Positions 6,982-14,918 of a DNA stretch of 22,168 nt are shown one piece after another. The notes under the pieces are model-generated. The model was not told the origin of the DNA, searched no databases, and saw nothing but the letters and a program-made list of their open reading frames with translations. The DNA comes from CAZIHO01 sp964538875. Its GTDB lineage: Bacteria > Pseudomonadota > Gammaproteobacteria > Chromatiales > Chromatiaceae. The stretch spans positions 1 to 22,168 of the forward strand of contig CAZIHO010000054.1 in assembly GCA_964538875.1 (NCBI GenBank), written 5' to 3'. Both the position numbers and the translations under genes were made by a program. Each line of letters begins with the position of its first letter. Position 1 is the first letter of the stretch.

Positions 6982-9807
6982 ATGGACCGGATCCTGATTC
7001 GGGGTGCCCGCACCCACAACCTCAAGAACATCGATCTGGATCTGCCCCGGGATCGACTCATCGTCCTCACCGGCATTTCCGGATCCGGCAAATCCTCCCT
7101 GGCCTTCGATACCATCTACGCCGAAGGTCAGCGCCGCTACGTGGAATCCTTATCCGCTTACGCCCGGCAATTCTTGTCCATGATGGACAAGCCGGACGTG
7201 GACCATATCGAGGGTCTGTCGCCGGCCATTTCCATCGAGCAAAAGACCACCTCCCACAATCCCCGCTCCACGGTGGGGACCATCACCGAAATCTACGACT
7301 ATCTGCGCCTGCTGTTCGCCCGGGTCGGCACGCCCCGCTGTCCCGAGCACGGCGCCACCCTGGAAGCCCAGACCGTGAGCCAGATGGTGGATCAGGTGCT
7401 GGCTCTACCGGAAGCCAGCAAGCTGATGCTGTTGGCGCCGGTGGTGGCGGAACGTAAGGGGGACCGGCTGCGCCTGTTGCAGGAACTCACCGCCCAGGGC
7501 TTCGCCCGTGCCCGCATCGACGGCCAGGTGTACGAGCTGGAGACCGCCCCCACCCTGGATCCCAACCGCAAGCACCGGGTGGAAGTGGTGGTGGACCGCT
7601 TCCGGGTCCGGCCGGACCTGCGTCTGCGCCTGGCGGAATCCTTCGAGACCGCCCTGGGCTTGTCCGAGGGGGTGGCCCGGGTGGCCTGGATGGACGAGCC
7701 AGACCAGCCGGAATTGGTCTTTTCCGCCCGCTTTGCCTGTCCCCAGTGCGGCTGGAGCCTGCCGGAACTGGAGCCGCGCCTGTTTTCCTTCAACAATCCG
7801 GCCGGGGCCTGTCCTCGCTGCGACGGGCTGGGGGTGGAGCAATTCTTCGACCCCGCCAAGGTGGTGGCCCATCCCCAGTTGAGCCTGGCGGGGGGCGCGG
7901 TGCGGGGCTGGGACCGGCGCAACGCCTACTATTTCCAGATCATCCGCTCCCTGGGCCGGCACCTGGACTTTGACGTGGAAACGCCCTGGCAGGAGTTGCC
8001 AAAGGGCGCCCAGGACCTCCTGCTGTACGGCAGCGGCGGCAAGGCGGTGGAACTCACCTTCATCAACGAGCGGGGCGTGGCCCATACCCGCAAGCAACTG
8101 TTTGAAGGCATCCTGCGCAACATGGAACGGCGCTACAAGGAAACCGAGTCCAGCACGGTGCGGGAGGAACTGGCCCGCTACCTGTCCAACCAATCCTGTC
8201 CCATCTGCGGCGGCGCCCGTCTCAATGAGGCGGCCCGGCACGTGTTCGTGGGCGCCACCAACCTACCAGGACTGACCGCCTTGCCGGTGGGCGGCGCCCT
8301 GGCGTTCTGCCGGGAACTGGATCTGCCGGGCCAGCGGGGCGAGATCGGCGCCAAGGTCATCAAGGAAATCGGCCAGCGGCTGGAATTCCTGGTTAACGTG
8401 GGCCTGGACTACCTGACCCTGGACCGCGGCGCCGAAACCCTGTCCGGCGGCGAGGCCCAGCGGATTCGCCTGGCCAGCCAGATCGGTGCCGGCCTGGTGG
8501 GGGTCATGTACATCCTGGACGAGCCCTCCATCGGCCTGCACCAGCGGGACAACGGCCGCCTGCTGGCGTCCCTGGCACGGCTGCGGGACCTGGGCAACAC
8601 GGTCATCATGGTGGAGCACGACGAGGACGCCATCCGCACCGCCGATCAGGTGGTGGACATCGGACCCGGCGCCGGCGTGCATGGCGGACGCGTCATCGCC
8701 CAGGGCACTGCCGAGGAAATCGCCAGCAACCCGGAATCCCTCACCGGCCGTTATCTGTCCGGCGACCTGCGCATCGAGGTGCCCAAGCAGCGCCGGCCCT
8801 GGGATGCGGCGCGGGTGCTACGCCTGACCGGCGCCCGGGGCAACAACCTGAAGAACATCGAGCTGGAAATCCCGGTGGGCGGCTTCTGCTGCATCACCGG
8901 CGTATCCGGTTCCGGCAAGTCCACCCTCATCAACGACACCCTCTATCCCCTGGCTGCCAACCGCCTCAACGGTGCCTCCCTGGAAGTGGCGCCCCATGCC
9001 AGCATCGCCGGTTTAGAACTGTTCGACAAGGTGGTGGATATCGACCAAAGCCCCATCGGCCGCACCCCCCGTTCCAATCCAGCCACCTATACCGGCCTGT
9101 TCACCCCCATTCGCGACCTATTCTCCGCAGTTCCGGAAGCCCGCTCCCGGGGCTACAGTGCCGGCCGCTTTAGTTTCAACGTCAAGGGTGGCCGCTGCGA
9201 GGCCTGCGCCGGAGACGGCCTCATCAAAGTCGAAATGCACTTCTTGCCAGACGTTTACGTCCAGTGCGACCGCTGCAAGGGCCGCCGCTACAACCGGGAA
9301 ACCCTGGAAATCCACTACAAGGGCCGCTCTATCGACCAGGTACTGCGCATGACCGTGGAAGAAGCCCTGACCTTCTTCGACGCCATTCCGGTCATCAAAC
9401 GTAAGCTGGACACCCTCATGGACGTGGGCCTGTCCTACGTGGAATTGGGCCAGAACGCCACCACCCTATCCGGCGGCGAGGCGCAACGGGTCAAGCTGTC
9501 CAAGGAACTCAGCAAGCGGGACACCGGCAACACCCTCTACATCCTGGACGAGCCCACCACTGGGCTGCATTTCCACGACGTGCAACAACTGCTGCGGGTG
9601 CTGCACCGGCTGCGGGACCACGGCAATACGGTGGTGGTGATCGAACACAATCTGGACGTCATCAAGACCGCCGATTGGATCGTGGACCTGGGTCCGGAGG
9701 GGGGCGACCGGGGCGGACAGATCATCGCCACCGGCACGCCGGAACAGGTGGCGGCGATGGCCCATTCCCACACTGGGCAGTATTTAGGCAAGGTGCTCGC
9801 CAGGTAA
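6982..9807 (+). CDS. uvrA: UvrA, excinuclease ABC subunit A
   Basis: UvrA is the damage-recognition ATPase of nucleotide excision repair; it loads UvrB on DNA. The 941-residue protein is full length (E. coli 940). It begins MDRILIRGARTHNLKNIDLD and has Walker A GISGSGKSS (31-39), a zinc module with CPQC (C253/C256) and CPRC (C277/C280), a CPIC sequence near 408, and the first ABC signature LSGGEAQRIRLA. The second half has Walker A GVSGSGKST (K646), the C-terminal zinc site starting CEAC (C739/C742) and continuing CDRC, and signature LSGGEAQRVKLS with ILDEPTTGLHFHD. The ATG at 6982 matches the family start although no Shine-Dalgarno sequence precedes it. Confidence 0.98.
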   Translation: MDRILIRGARTHNLKNIDLDLPRDRLIVLTGISGSGKSSLAFDTIYAEGQRRYVESLSAYARQFLSMMDKPDVDHIEGLSPAISIEQKTTSHNPRSTVGTITEIYDYLRLLFARVGTPRCPEHGATLEAQTVSQMVDQVLALPEASKLMLLAPVVAERKGDRLRLLQELTAQGFARARIDGQVYELETAPTLDPNRKHRVEVVVDRFRVRPDLRLRLAESFETALGLSEGVARVAWMDEPDQPELVFSARFACPQCGWSLPELEPRLFSFNNPAGACPRCDGLGVEQFFDPAKVVAHPQLSLAGGAVRGWDRRNAYYFQIIRSLGRHLDFDVETPWQELPKGAQDLLLYGSGGKAVELTFINERGVAHTRKQLFEGILRNMERRYKETESSTVREELARYLSNQSCPICGGARLNEAARHVFVGATNLPGLTALPVGGALAFCRELDLPGQRGEIGAKVIKEIGQRLEFLVNVGLDYLTLDRGAETLSGGEAQRIRLASQIGAGLVGVMYILDEPSIGLHQRDNGRLLASLARLRDLGNTVIMVEHDEDAIRTADQVVDIGPGAGVHGGRVIAQGTAEEIASNPESLTGRYLSGDLRIEVPKQRRPWDAARVLRLTGARGNNLKNIELEIPVGGFCCITGVSGSGKSTLINDTLYPLAANRLNGASLEVAPHASIAGLELFDKVVDIDQSPIGRTPRSNPATYTGLFTPIRDLFSAVPEARSRGYSAGRFSFNVKGGRCEACAGDGLIKVEMHFLPDVYVQCDRCKGRRYNRETLEIHYKGRSIDQVLRMTVEEALTFFDAIPVIKRKLDTLMDVGLSYVELGQNATTLSGGEAQRVKLSKELSKRDTGNTLYILDEPTTGLHFHDVQQLLRVLHRLRDHGNTVVVIEHNLDVIKTADWIVDLGPEGGDRGGQIIATGTPEQVAAMAHSHTGQYLGKVLAR

Positions 9808-9866
9808 GGAGCTGGACCCGTCGCAGGCGCGGCGGGCCGCTGGGTTCGACCGGCCCGGTCAGTGGA

Positions 9867-10157
9867 TCAGTTATCCCACATCACATGTTCGTGCTGGGCG
9901 GCGGCGGCGCTGAGCAGTTCGATCAGGGGCAGGGCCCGATGGGCCAGGCTGACGTATTGATCGTCGTCCTGCTGATTCGGCACATCCCGGTGCAGCGCCA
10001 CGGCCGCCTTGAGGTTCGCCAAAGCGGCGGGCACGTCCTCCGCCATGATGGCGCTTGGCACGGTGCCGCTATGGCCCATCATTTGGATGAGCTTCAGGGC
10101 GACGTCCCCGAACAGGGTGATGGTGGCGTAGGCCTTGGTTTTGAAATGAATCAACAT
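9867..10157 (-). CDS. DUF1840-family small protein
   Basis: The 96-residue product starts MLIHFKTKAYATITLFGDVALKLIQMMGHSGTVP, contains IMAEDVPAALANLKAAV, and ends AHRALPLIELLSAAAAQHEHVMWDN. This is the layout of DUF1840 proteins, which are widespread in proteobacteria and of unknown function. The ATG has GGAGA seven bases upstream. The coiled-coil gene upstream ends 25 bases before this start, so the two probably form an operon. No signal peptide or membrane segment is seen. Confidence 0.85.
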   Translation of the reverse strand: MLIHFKTKAYATITLFGDVALKLIQMMGHSGTVPSAIMAEDVPAALANLKAAVALHRDVPNQQDDDQYVSLAHRALPLIELLSAAAAQHEHVMWDN

Positions 10158-10182
10158 GGTTGTTTCTCCAGCACCAGGACGC

Positions 10183-10533
10183 CTAGACCTTGGGCTCCCC
10201 CTGGGCGTGCGCCGGGGCTGTGGCGCTGGTCTGGGCGCTGTTACCGGCGATGGCCTGGCGCAGGGGGATCAGTTCTTGCTCGATACCCTGCAACCGGGTG
10301 GCGCTGCTGGTTTGGGCCGCGTCCGCCTCGGCCTGCAACGAGTCCCGCGCCTCAGTGAATTGCGTGGCCCGGGTGCCGGCGTCACGCAGGTCGTCAACCA
10401 GGGCGCGGTTGATGGCGCTGCGCCAATCCTCGGGATCGAACTTGACTGGACAGCGCAAGGATTGCTCTAGGGCCCGTTGCTCATTGAGTAGCGCATCGCG
10501 CCGCTGGTAGAGGGAAACGATCGGCTTGTTCAA
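10183..10533 (-). CDS. Small hypothetical coiled-coil protein
   Basis: I do not recognise this 116-residue protein. It is charged and Ala/Gln/Glu-rich, with two likely helices (about 8-28 and 37-95) in heptad-like pattern joined by CPVKFDPEDW, and an Ala/Thr-rich tail ending QGEPKV. It has no internal methionine, so the start must be TTG at 10533, which has AGGA about seven bases upstream. It shares direction and close spacing with the DUF1840 gene downstream. A role as a soluble partner or scaffold of that protein is only a guess. Confidence 0.65.
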   Translation of the reverse strand: MNKPIVSLYQRRDALLNEQRALEQSLRCPVKFDPEDWRSAINRALVDDLRDAGTRATQFTEARDSLQAEADAAQTSSATRLQGIEQELIPLRQAIAGNSAQTSATAPAHAQGEPKV

Positions 10534-10700
10534 GGGAATTCCTGAATAATGTTTCTAATCATGCATGCTGCGCTGGTTAGTGGCGCAGGTCAAGGGAAAA
10601 CCCCGACACAACTGACCGGTGGCATGACAGCCGGTGTGGGTTGGACCTAATAGAGCCAAGGCAGGCCGCAAGGGCGCCCCAAGGCTTCAGTTCCCCACGT

Positions 10701-10870
10701 CTAGAGGTTGCCGGCCAGGTCCTCGATCAGGGCATGAATGCTGTTGGCAGCCAGGCTGTGGGGATCCTCCTGCACCGTCCGGTAGGCGCTGCCGTGGCCA
10801 GCGTGGCGGTCGAAGCGATTGAGCCCGCCCCGTCCACCCTGGGCGGTGCCAGCACCGCCCAGGCGGGGGC
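10701..10870 (-). pseudogene. Possible gene remnant or small ORF without clear start
   Basis: Minus-strand codons ending at TAG 10703-10701 read LNRFDRHAGHGSAYRTVQED then PHSLAANSIHALIEDLAGNL. Third positions are strongly G/C (about 24 of 28 in the last stretch) and the composition is protein-like. Upstream the frame stays open into the receiver gene but offers no ATG, GTG or TTG; the nearest GTG would give only 24 residues. It may be the tail of a decayed gene. I recognise no family. Coincidental openness in GC-rich DNA is a real alternative. Confidence 0.25.
10838..10863 (-). repeat. Strong hairpin after the receiver gene stop
   Basis: An 11-base perfect stem (10838-10848 with 10853-10863, CCTGGGCGGTG and its complement) closes on a four-base loop. 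It begins 7 bases downstream of the minus-strand stop codon at 10871-10873. No T-run follows, so it is more likely an mRNA 3'-end stabiliser or a weak terminator than a classical intrinsic terminator. Confidence 0.6.
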
Positions 10871-12019
10871 TTATTTCAAGAAATACACCAGGAGCGCGGC
10901 CAGCACGCCCACGCCAGCGGCGGCGGCGACCAGCAGGTTGATGCGGCCCAGGGCCTGATGGGCAGCTGCGGTCAGGCTGTCCGCCACTTCGCCGGCCCGT
11001 TCGCTGGCGGCGATCAGGGCCACTTCGTGGGCCTTGGCGCTAGCCACTTCAGACGCTTTTTGTTCGGCGGCGGTTTCCGCCATTTCGCCAAGGCGGCGGA
11101 TCAGGGAGTTGTTGGCGGGAATTTCCCGCAGCAGCCGTTCCTTGAGGTCCTCGAAGCGCTGCTCCACCTGTTGATCGGCGCGGGCGTCCAGACGCTGTTC
11201 CAACTGGCCGAGGTGCCGGTCCATGGCGTCCGGAATCAGTTCCTGGCTAAGCCGGTTGGCGAGGGCCTGGGCCTGGTCCATGTGCTTACGCAGCATGGCA
11301 TTTTCCAGTTGCTGGAAGCGGCCATCCAAGCGGGCCAGGAGGGCGCCATCTTCTACCGCCGGGGGCGCCGGAACGGCTTCCGGTGGCGGAATCTCGGCGA
11401 TTTGGCGGCGCAACTCCCGGGTCAGCTCATCCCGGGTGTCCTGACGGGCTTGGCTGATTTCACCCCGCAAGCTTTGCCGCGACTCGTCCAGCCGCTGGTT
11501 GAAGTAACCTACCAAACTGGGCTTGAACTCGGTGTCGAACCAGGCGCGGATTTCCTGGCGCAGTTTGTCCACCAAGGCGTCCGGGTCAAACGGGGGCGCG
11601 CCGGGAACGGCGGCTGCCGCTGGGGGCGCGGCGGCCGCGTGGGCGGTGGCGCTCTCTTCCACGGCACGCAGCACCGCCTGCAGTTTTTCGGGCGACGCGG
11701 GCTTGGGCATGATGTCCAGGGCGCCCTTGGTCTTGGCTTGACGGACGTAGGGTTCGTCGTCGTTGGAGGTGCACATGATGACCGGGATATGGGCGATGGC
11801 TGGGTCGGCCTTGATGGCGTCCAGGGTCTGAAAACCGTTCATGCCTGGCATCAGGTGGTCCATGAAAACCGCATGGGGCGGGTCGGCCCGCATTTTCTCC
11901 AGGCCCTCCTCCCCGGACTCGGCGGTATCCACCAAGTAGCCATGCTTTTGCAACAACATGCGCAGGGCAAAACGGGCCGACTTGGAGTCGTCCACCACCA
12001 GAATCTTGCGTGTGCTCAT
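10871..12019 (-). CDS. Receiver-domain response regulator with coiled-coil region and C-terminal membrane anchor
   Basis: The 382-residue protein begins with a complete CheY-like receiver (about 1-120): acidic pair D10/D11, phospho-acceptor D54 in FMDHLMPG, T84/S85 in MCTSND and K106 in MPKPAS. An Ala/Pro linker (about 125-145) leads into a long charged region (about 146-345) with repeated LxxxLxx patterns such as LARLDGRFQQLENAMLRKHM and LGQLEQRLDARADQQVEQRF, typical of coiled coils. The last 23 residues, INLLVAAAAGVGVLAALLVY then FLK, form one hydrophobic helix, giving a tail anchor. There is no DNA-binding or enzymatic output domain. The ATG has AGGGA eight bases upstream. No histidine kinase lies nearby. 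Phosphorylation may control assembly or partner binding at the membrane, which is inference. Confidence 0.88.
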   Translation of the reverse strand: MSTRKILVVDDSKSARFALRMLLQKHGYLVDTAESGEEGLEKMRADPPHAVFMDHLMPGMNGFQTLDAIKADPAIAHIPVIMCTSNDDEPYVRQAKTKGALDIMPKPASPEKLQAVLRAVEESATAHAAAAPPAAAAVPGAPPFDPDALVDKLRQEIRAWFDTEFKPSLVGYFNQRLDESRQSLRGEISQARQDTRDELTRELRRQIAEIPPPEAVPAPPAVEDGALLARLDGRFQQLENAMLRKHMDQAQALANRLSQELIPDAMDRHLGQLEQRLDARADQQVEQRFEDLKERLLREIPANNSLIRRLGEMAETAAEQKASEVASAKAHEVALIAASERAGEVADSLTAAAHQALGRINLLVAAAAGVGVLAALLVYFLK

Positions 12020-12256
12020 GGTACGGAATCCCTAATCAAGGGTGAGTAAAGTCACGGCCCGGCATGGCCGAGCTGGCGCGGTGGGCCGGCGGAACCGGCG
12101 GTAGCCAGCGGTCCAGGTGCCGCCGGCCAGCATCAGCGAATGGGGGCCCCGGGACGGGTTGCAAAGCCGGCCTGGGTCGTCTGAAATTAAGATGGGAGCG
12201 ACTCCCGGCCAATCACCAGGGAACCGTTCCTGGGCAAGTATCGCGGGCCTTTTACC

Positions 12257-12263
12257 GAGGAGG
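12257..12263 (+). promoter_or_regulatory. Very strong ribosome-binding site
   Basis: GAGGAGG lies five bases upstream of ATG 12269 and decides that start over the in-frame GTG at 12263, which would overlap it. Its AGGAGG core is exactly complementary to CCTCCT (4421-4426) of the candidate small RNA. Confidence 0.8.
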
Positions 12264-12268
12264 TGGCG

Positions 12269-12592
12269 ATGAAAACCTTCCTGTTGTTGACGGGGAGCGG
12301 CCCAATCCTGATCCTCACGTCGCACCCGTCCCTGGATGACGAGGTCTGTCTCGCGAAGCTGAAGCACAAGGGCATCGATAAGTGCATCGCCCATGAATTG
12401 CCACTGGAGCAAGTCAAGGAGCGTTACGGCGGGCATTTCCAGACCGTTTTGATGGATCTCCACGAGACCGACGACCTCCGCGTGCTGGACATCAATGGCC
12501 AGCGGGTATTCAATCTTTTTCGGCTTAAGGAGCTAGGACCAGCCTTGATTCTAGAGCCGGATGACGCGACCACGAAGGTCTTCATGGATTAG
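12269..12592 (+). CDS. Conserved small 'cytosolic protein' of unknown function
   Basis: The 107-residue product starts MKTFLLLTGSGPILILTSHP and contains KGIDKCIAHELPLEQVKERYGGHF, DLHETDDLRVLDINGQRVFNLF and an acidic tail. I recall this as the pattern of a family of about 100-residue proteins in environmental proteobacteria annotated only as 'cytosolic protein'. No catalytic motif, signal peptide or membrane helix is evident; alternating hydrophobic strands suggest a compact alpha/beta fold. The gene diverges from the receiver-domain gene across about 250 bases and is convergent with the zinc-ribbon-like gene. A strong GAGGAGG site suggests high translation. Confidence 0.75.
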   Translation: MKTFLLLTGSGPILILTSHPSLDDEVCLAKLKHKGIDKCIAHELPLEQVKERYGGHFQTVLMDLHETDDLRVLDINGQRVFNLFRLKELGPALILEPDDATTKVFMD

Positions 12593-12658
12593 GCGTCCGC
12601 CATCGGGCCGTCCCGGTCGGGCGCCGCCTTGGACCCGGCGCCCAGACCTCCGGTCATG

Positions 12659-12679
12659 GCGGGGCAGCCATGCCCCCGC
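12659..12679 (-). repeat. Hairpin between convergent genes
   Basis: GCGGGGCA (12659-12666) pairs with TGCCCCCGC (12671-12679) with one bulged C and a four-base loop, directly after the minus-strand stop codon. It could slow transcription from both sides, but lacks a T-run in either direction. Confidence 0.45.
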
Positions 12680-12940
12680 TCAATTGAGACCGCAGAACCC
12701 GCTGGGGCAGCAACCCCCGCTGGAACAGGCTGGCGCCGGCGCCCGCTCTGCCTTGATTCCCCCGGTGATGACATTGCCACCGGTGGCCATACGAACCACC
12801 GGGCTATCGGTCGGCGTGTCCCCGGGATCAATGCCGGCCTTGGCGCACAACTCGCCCCAGGTGGCCAGGGAATCGTTCATCCGGTGGATGACTTCCACCA
12901 GGCGGCCGTTGGCTTCACAACGGTAGTCATAGGTTGGCAT
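12680..12940 (-). CDS. FmdB-like zinc-ribbon protein with incomplete first Cys pair
   Basis: The 86-residue product begins MPTYDYRCEANGRLVEVIHR, clearly the start of the FmdB/CxxC zinc-ribbon family (usual form MPTYEYRCxxC). The second cysteine of the first pair is Asn (N11), leaving only C8. The middle reads WGELCAKAGIDPGDTPTDSPVVRMATGG and the tail is Cys/Gly-rich (C72, C77, C78, C83 in CSSGGCCPSGFCGLN). A tail of this kind could bind a metal instead of the ribbon. I recall similar proteins annotated as zinc-ribbon domain proteins, so the loss may be subfamily-wide. The ATG has AGGAG six bases upstream. Function is unknown. Confidence 0.8.
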   Translation of the reverse strand: MPTYDYRCEANGRLVEVIHRMNDSLATWGELCAKAGIDPGDTPTDSPVVRMATGGNVITGGIKAERAPAPACSSGGCCPSGFCGLN

Positions 12941-12976
12941 GAGAATCTCCTAATCGACAGGCATCAACATGGGAAA

Positions 12977-12982
12977 AGTATA
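12977..12982 (-). promoter_or_regulatory. Candidate -10 element for the zinc-ribbon-like gene
   Basis: On the minus strand TATACT (five of six matches to TATAAT) lies in a short AT-rich patch 36 bases upstream of the ATG, implying a start near 12970. I see no matching -35. Confidence 0.3.
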
Positions 12983-13057
12983 GAAAGTTTGCTCCAGTCA
13001 GGCATCTTTCCGCAGGTCCCCCGGGCAGCCGGAGGGCTCGCTGGTTCGGGCCAGGCC

Positions 13058-13591
13058 CTATTCCAGCGCCGCCGGACTGGCCCATTGGGACGCCACCCAT
13101 AGGCGGGCGCGCAGGCCCCATTCCGAGGTGTAGCCCACTTCGGTAAAGCGAATCCGGCCGGCGCCGTCGATGACGAAACTGGTGGGCACCACCCGCACGC
13201 CCCAGGCGGCGGCCAGGTCGCCGTGGGGATCTGCCAGGGTGGGAAAGCTGATGTTTTGCCCGGCCAAATAGGCCCGCACCTGCTCCGGGGTGCCGGACTG
13301 GAGCGCCACCGTCAGCACCGGATAGTCCTGGGCAATGCGTGCGATGCTGCCCTGTTCCGCCCGGCACAGGGGACACCAGTCGGCCCAGAAGTGCACCAAC
13401 CGGGGTTGACCCTGCCCCCGGGCCAGGTCCACCCGGTCGCCGTCCAGCAGATTGCCGGACAGGGCTGGCGCCGGGCCGGACACCAGCTGGCGGGTTTGCC
13501 ACCAGTGCACCAGCAACCAGGCCGCCAGCAGCATGGCCAGGGACAGCAGCCGGCGCCGCCAGGGGCGGCCGGGTTTGCCCAGGGGGACCAT
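13058..13591 (-). CDS. ScsD-like membrane-anchored protein disulfide oxidoreductase (thioredoxin fold)
   Basis: The 177-residue protein has a basic N-terminus and one membrane helix (about 14-31), then a periplasmic thioredoxin-like domain. The active site is FWADWCPLCR, with C73 and C76. The cis-proline loop is RVVPTSFV, and the end TSEWGLRARLWVASQW resembles the conserved C-terminus of ScsD-type proteins (suppressor of copper sensitivity). Such proteins reduce or isomerise disulfides outside the cytoplasm, taking electrons from DsbD-like partners. The start is ATG 13591, one base after the rsgA stop (TGACATG). There is no ribosome-binding site, so it is probably translationally coupled. The longer frame to 13741 lies inside rsgA and has no domain content. 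A role in maturing the nearby cytochrome c is possible but unproven. Confidence 0.85.
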   Translation of the reverse strand: MVPLGKPGRPWRRRLLSLAMLLAAWLLVHWWQTRQLVSGPAPALSGNLLDGDRVDLARGQGQPRLVHFWADWCPLCRAEQGSIARIAQDYPVLTVALQSGTPEQVRAYLAGQNISFPTLADPHGDLAAAWGVRVVPTSFVIDGAGRIRFTEVGYTSEWGLRARLWVASQWASPAALE

Positions 13592-13592
13592 G

Positions 13593-14606
13593 TCAGGAGC
13601 GGCCCAGCCGCGCCGCCATGTGGCGGAAGCTGGCCAGCCGTTCCGGTGCCACCCGGCCGTCCGATACCGCCGCCTTGAGGGCGCAGCCCGGTTCCTGGTC
13701 ATGGTGGCAGTCGCCAAATTGGCAACCGCCGGCCAGGGCACGAAATTCCCGGTAGCCCAGCTCCAGATCCCGGATGCCGATGGGGCCTAAGCGAAAGCTG
13801 CGTACCCCCGGCGAGTCCACCAGGGCGCCGCCCTGGGGCAGGGCGTACCAGGTGGCGGTGGAGGTGGTGTGGCGGCCCAAGCCGGTGGCCTCGGATAGGC
13901 GGTTGGTCTGGATCTCTAAGTCGGGCAGCAGGGCCTTGATGAGGGATGACTTGCCCACCCCGGACTGGCCCACCAGGATGCTGGCCTGCTGGGCCAAAGC
14001 CCGTTCCAGGGGTATCAGGCCCCGCTCCCAGCGCGCGCTGAGGGTCAGCATCGGGTAGCCGATGCGCTCATAGCGGGCAAAGCGCTGCTTGAACTGGACC
14101 TGGCCGTCCGGCTCCAGCAAATCCATTTTGTTGAGGGCGATCAGGGCCCCCAGGCCGATGCGCTCCGCCGCCACCAGATACTGGTCGAGCAGATATTCCA
14201 CCGGCTCCGGCAAGGGTGCCACCACCACCACCAACTGGCTCAGATTGGCGGCTAGCGCCTTATCCTGACCGTAGAGATTGGGCCGGGCCAGGGTGGTGGA
14301 GCGGGGCAGCAGGGCAGTGACCACGCCTGCCCCCGGCCCCAGGGGTTGCCAGACCACCCGGTCGCCGCACACCGGATGGCCGATATTCTGGCGGATCTGG
14401 CACAGGTGGGGCGTACCGCCGCCCTGATCCAGGTCCACCGCCAAGCGGGCGCCATGGCGCACCAACACCCGGCCCTCCCGGGGTTCGCCGGCGGCGGGGG
14501 TGTCTGCTAGTTGTTCCTCGACCCGCTGGGCCAAGCGCTCCCGGCGTTGATCCTGGAGGCGGCCGATGCGCTCGATTTGGCGCTGGCTCAGCTTGCGCCG
14601 GCTCAT
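13593..14606 (-). CDS. rsgA: RsgA, small ribosomal subunit biogenesis GTPase
   Basis: RsgA is a circularly permuted GTPase that checks maturation of the 30S decoding centre. The 337-residue protein has a basic N-terminus and an OB-fold region (about 45-105). The permuted GTPase motifs follow: G4 NKMD (159-162), G1 GQSGVGKSS (213-221), and G3 DSPG (264-267). The C-terminal zinc knuckle is C295, C300, H302 and C308. It starts at ATG 14606, 18 bases after the cytochrome gene's stop, and is followed one base later by the ScsD-like gene, so the run is almost certainly an operon. The N-terminus MSRRKLSQRQ is typical of proteobacterial RsgA. Confidence 0.97.
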   Translation of the reverse strand: MSRRKLSQRQIERIGRLQDQRRERLAQRVEEQLADTPAAGEPREGRVLVRHGARLAVDLDQGGGTPHLCQIRQNIGHPVCGDRVVWQPLGPGAGVVTALLPRSTTLARPNLYGQDKALAANLSQLVVVVAPLPEPVEYLLDQYLVAAERIGLGALIALNKMDLLEPDGQVQFKQRFARYERIGYPMLTLSARWERGLIPLERALAQQASILVGQSGVGKSSLIKALLPDLEIQTNRLSEATGLGRHTTSTATWYALPQGGALVDSPGVRSFRLGPIGIRDLELGYREFRALAGGCQFGDCHHDQEPGCALKAAVSDGRVAPERLASFRHMAARLGRS

Positions 14607-14624
14607 GGACGGGCGCCGGGGCGC

Positions 14625-14906
14625 CTAGTGGAAATGGTAATAGGCCTGGTTCAGATAGGCCGCCACGTCCAGGATGTCCTCGTCGAACCAGGTCAGGCCC
14701 AGGTTTTGATCACACATCCGCACCTGCTTTTCCAGGCCGGCCAGCGACTTCACCTTGCGGTCCGGCCGGGTGTAGATCTCGGTGCCATGACACTTACCAC
14801 ACTGGGAAGCCTGTACCAGTTTGGCGCCGTTGGCCGGGTCCGCAGCCTGGGCCGGCAGGCTGGCGGCCAAGGCCAGGGCCAGCAATTGACTTGGTAGGGT
14901 ACGCAT
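14625..14906 (-). CDS. Small monohaem c-type cytochrome
   Basis: The 93-residue precursor has a Sec signal peptide (about 1-21, cleavage near AQA/AD) and one haem c site, CGKCH (C36, C39, H40). M64 in VRMCDQNLGLTWFDEDILDV is the likely distal ligand, and C65 next to it is unusual. The C-terminal helix DILDVAAYLNQAYYHF is typical of cytochrome c class I folds. It should be a periplasmic electron carrier of about 72 residues after cleavage. The ATG has AAGGA eight bases upstream. It follows the M48 protease gene by 12 bases and precedes rsgA by 18. The electron donor and acceptor cannot be told from the context. Confidence 0.9.
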   Translation of the reverse strand: MRTLPSQLLALALAASLPAQAADPANGAKLVQASQCGKCHGTEIYTRPDRKVKSLAGLEKQVRMCDQNLGLTWFDEDILDVAAYLNQAYYHFH

Positions 14907-14918
14907 GGATGAATTCCT

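Larger units (their letters stand above)
10534..10870. other. 337-base region without a confident gene
   Basis: Nearest the coiled-coil gene the minus strand has a TTGACC hexamer (10592-10587) that could be its -35 element, but no good -10 matches it. At 10701-10870 the minus strand holds an open frame without an acceptable start (listed separately). Next to the receiver gene stop is a strong hairpin (listed separately). Between about 10600 and 10700 I see nothing definable. Confidence 0.5.

Noticed and set aside
7405..8241. 278-residue minus-strand frame inside uvrA
   Set aside because: Antisense shadow of a full-length UvrA, with low-complexity Gln/His/Ala composition.
10958..12049. 363-residue plus-strand frame opposite the receiver gene
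   Set aside because: The minus strand encodes a complete receiver domain with all phosphorylation-site residues. The plus frame is Gly/His/Gln-rich antisense sequence with no domain.
12032..12463. 143-residue minus-strand frame covering the 'cytosolic protein' gene
   Set aside because: The plus-strand gene has a very strong ribosome-binding site and recognisable conserved sequence; the minus frame overlaps it entirely and looks like nothing known.
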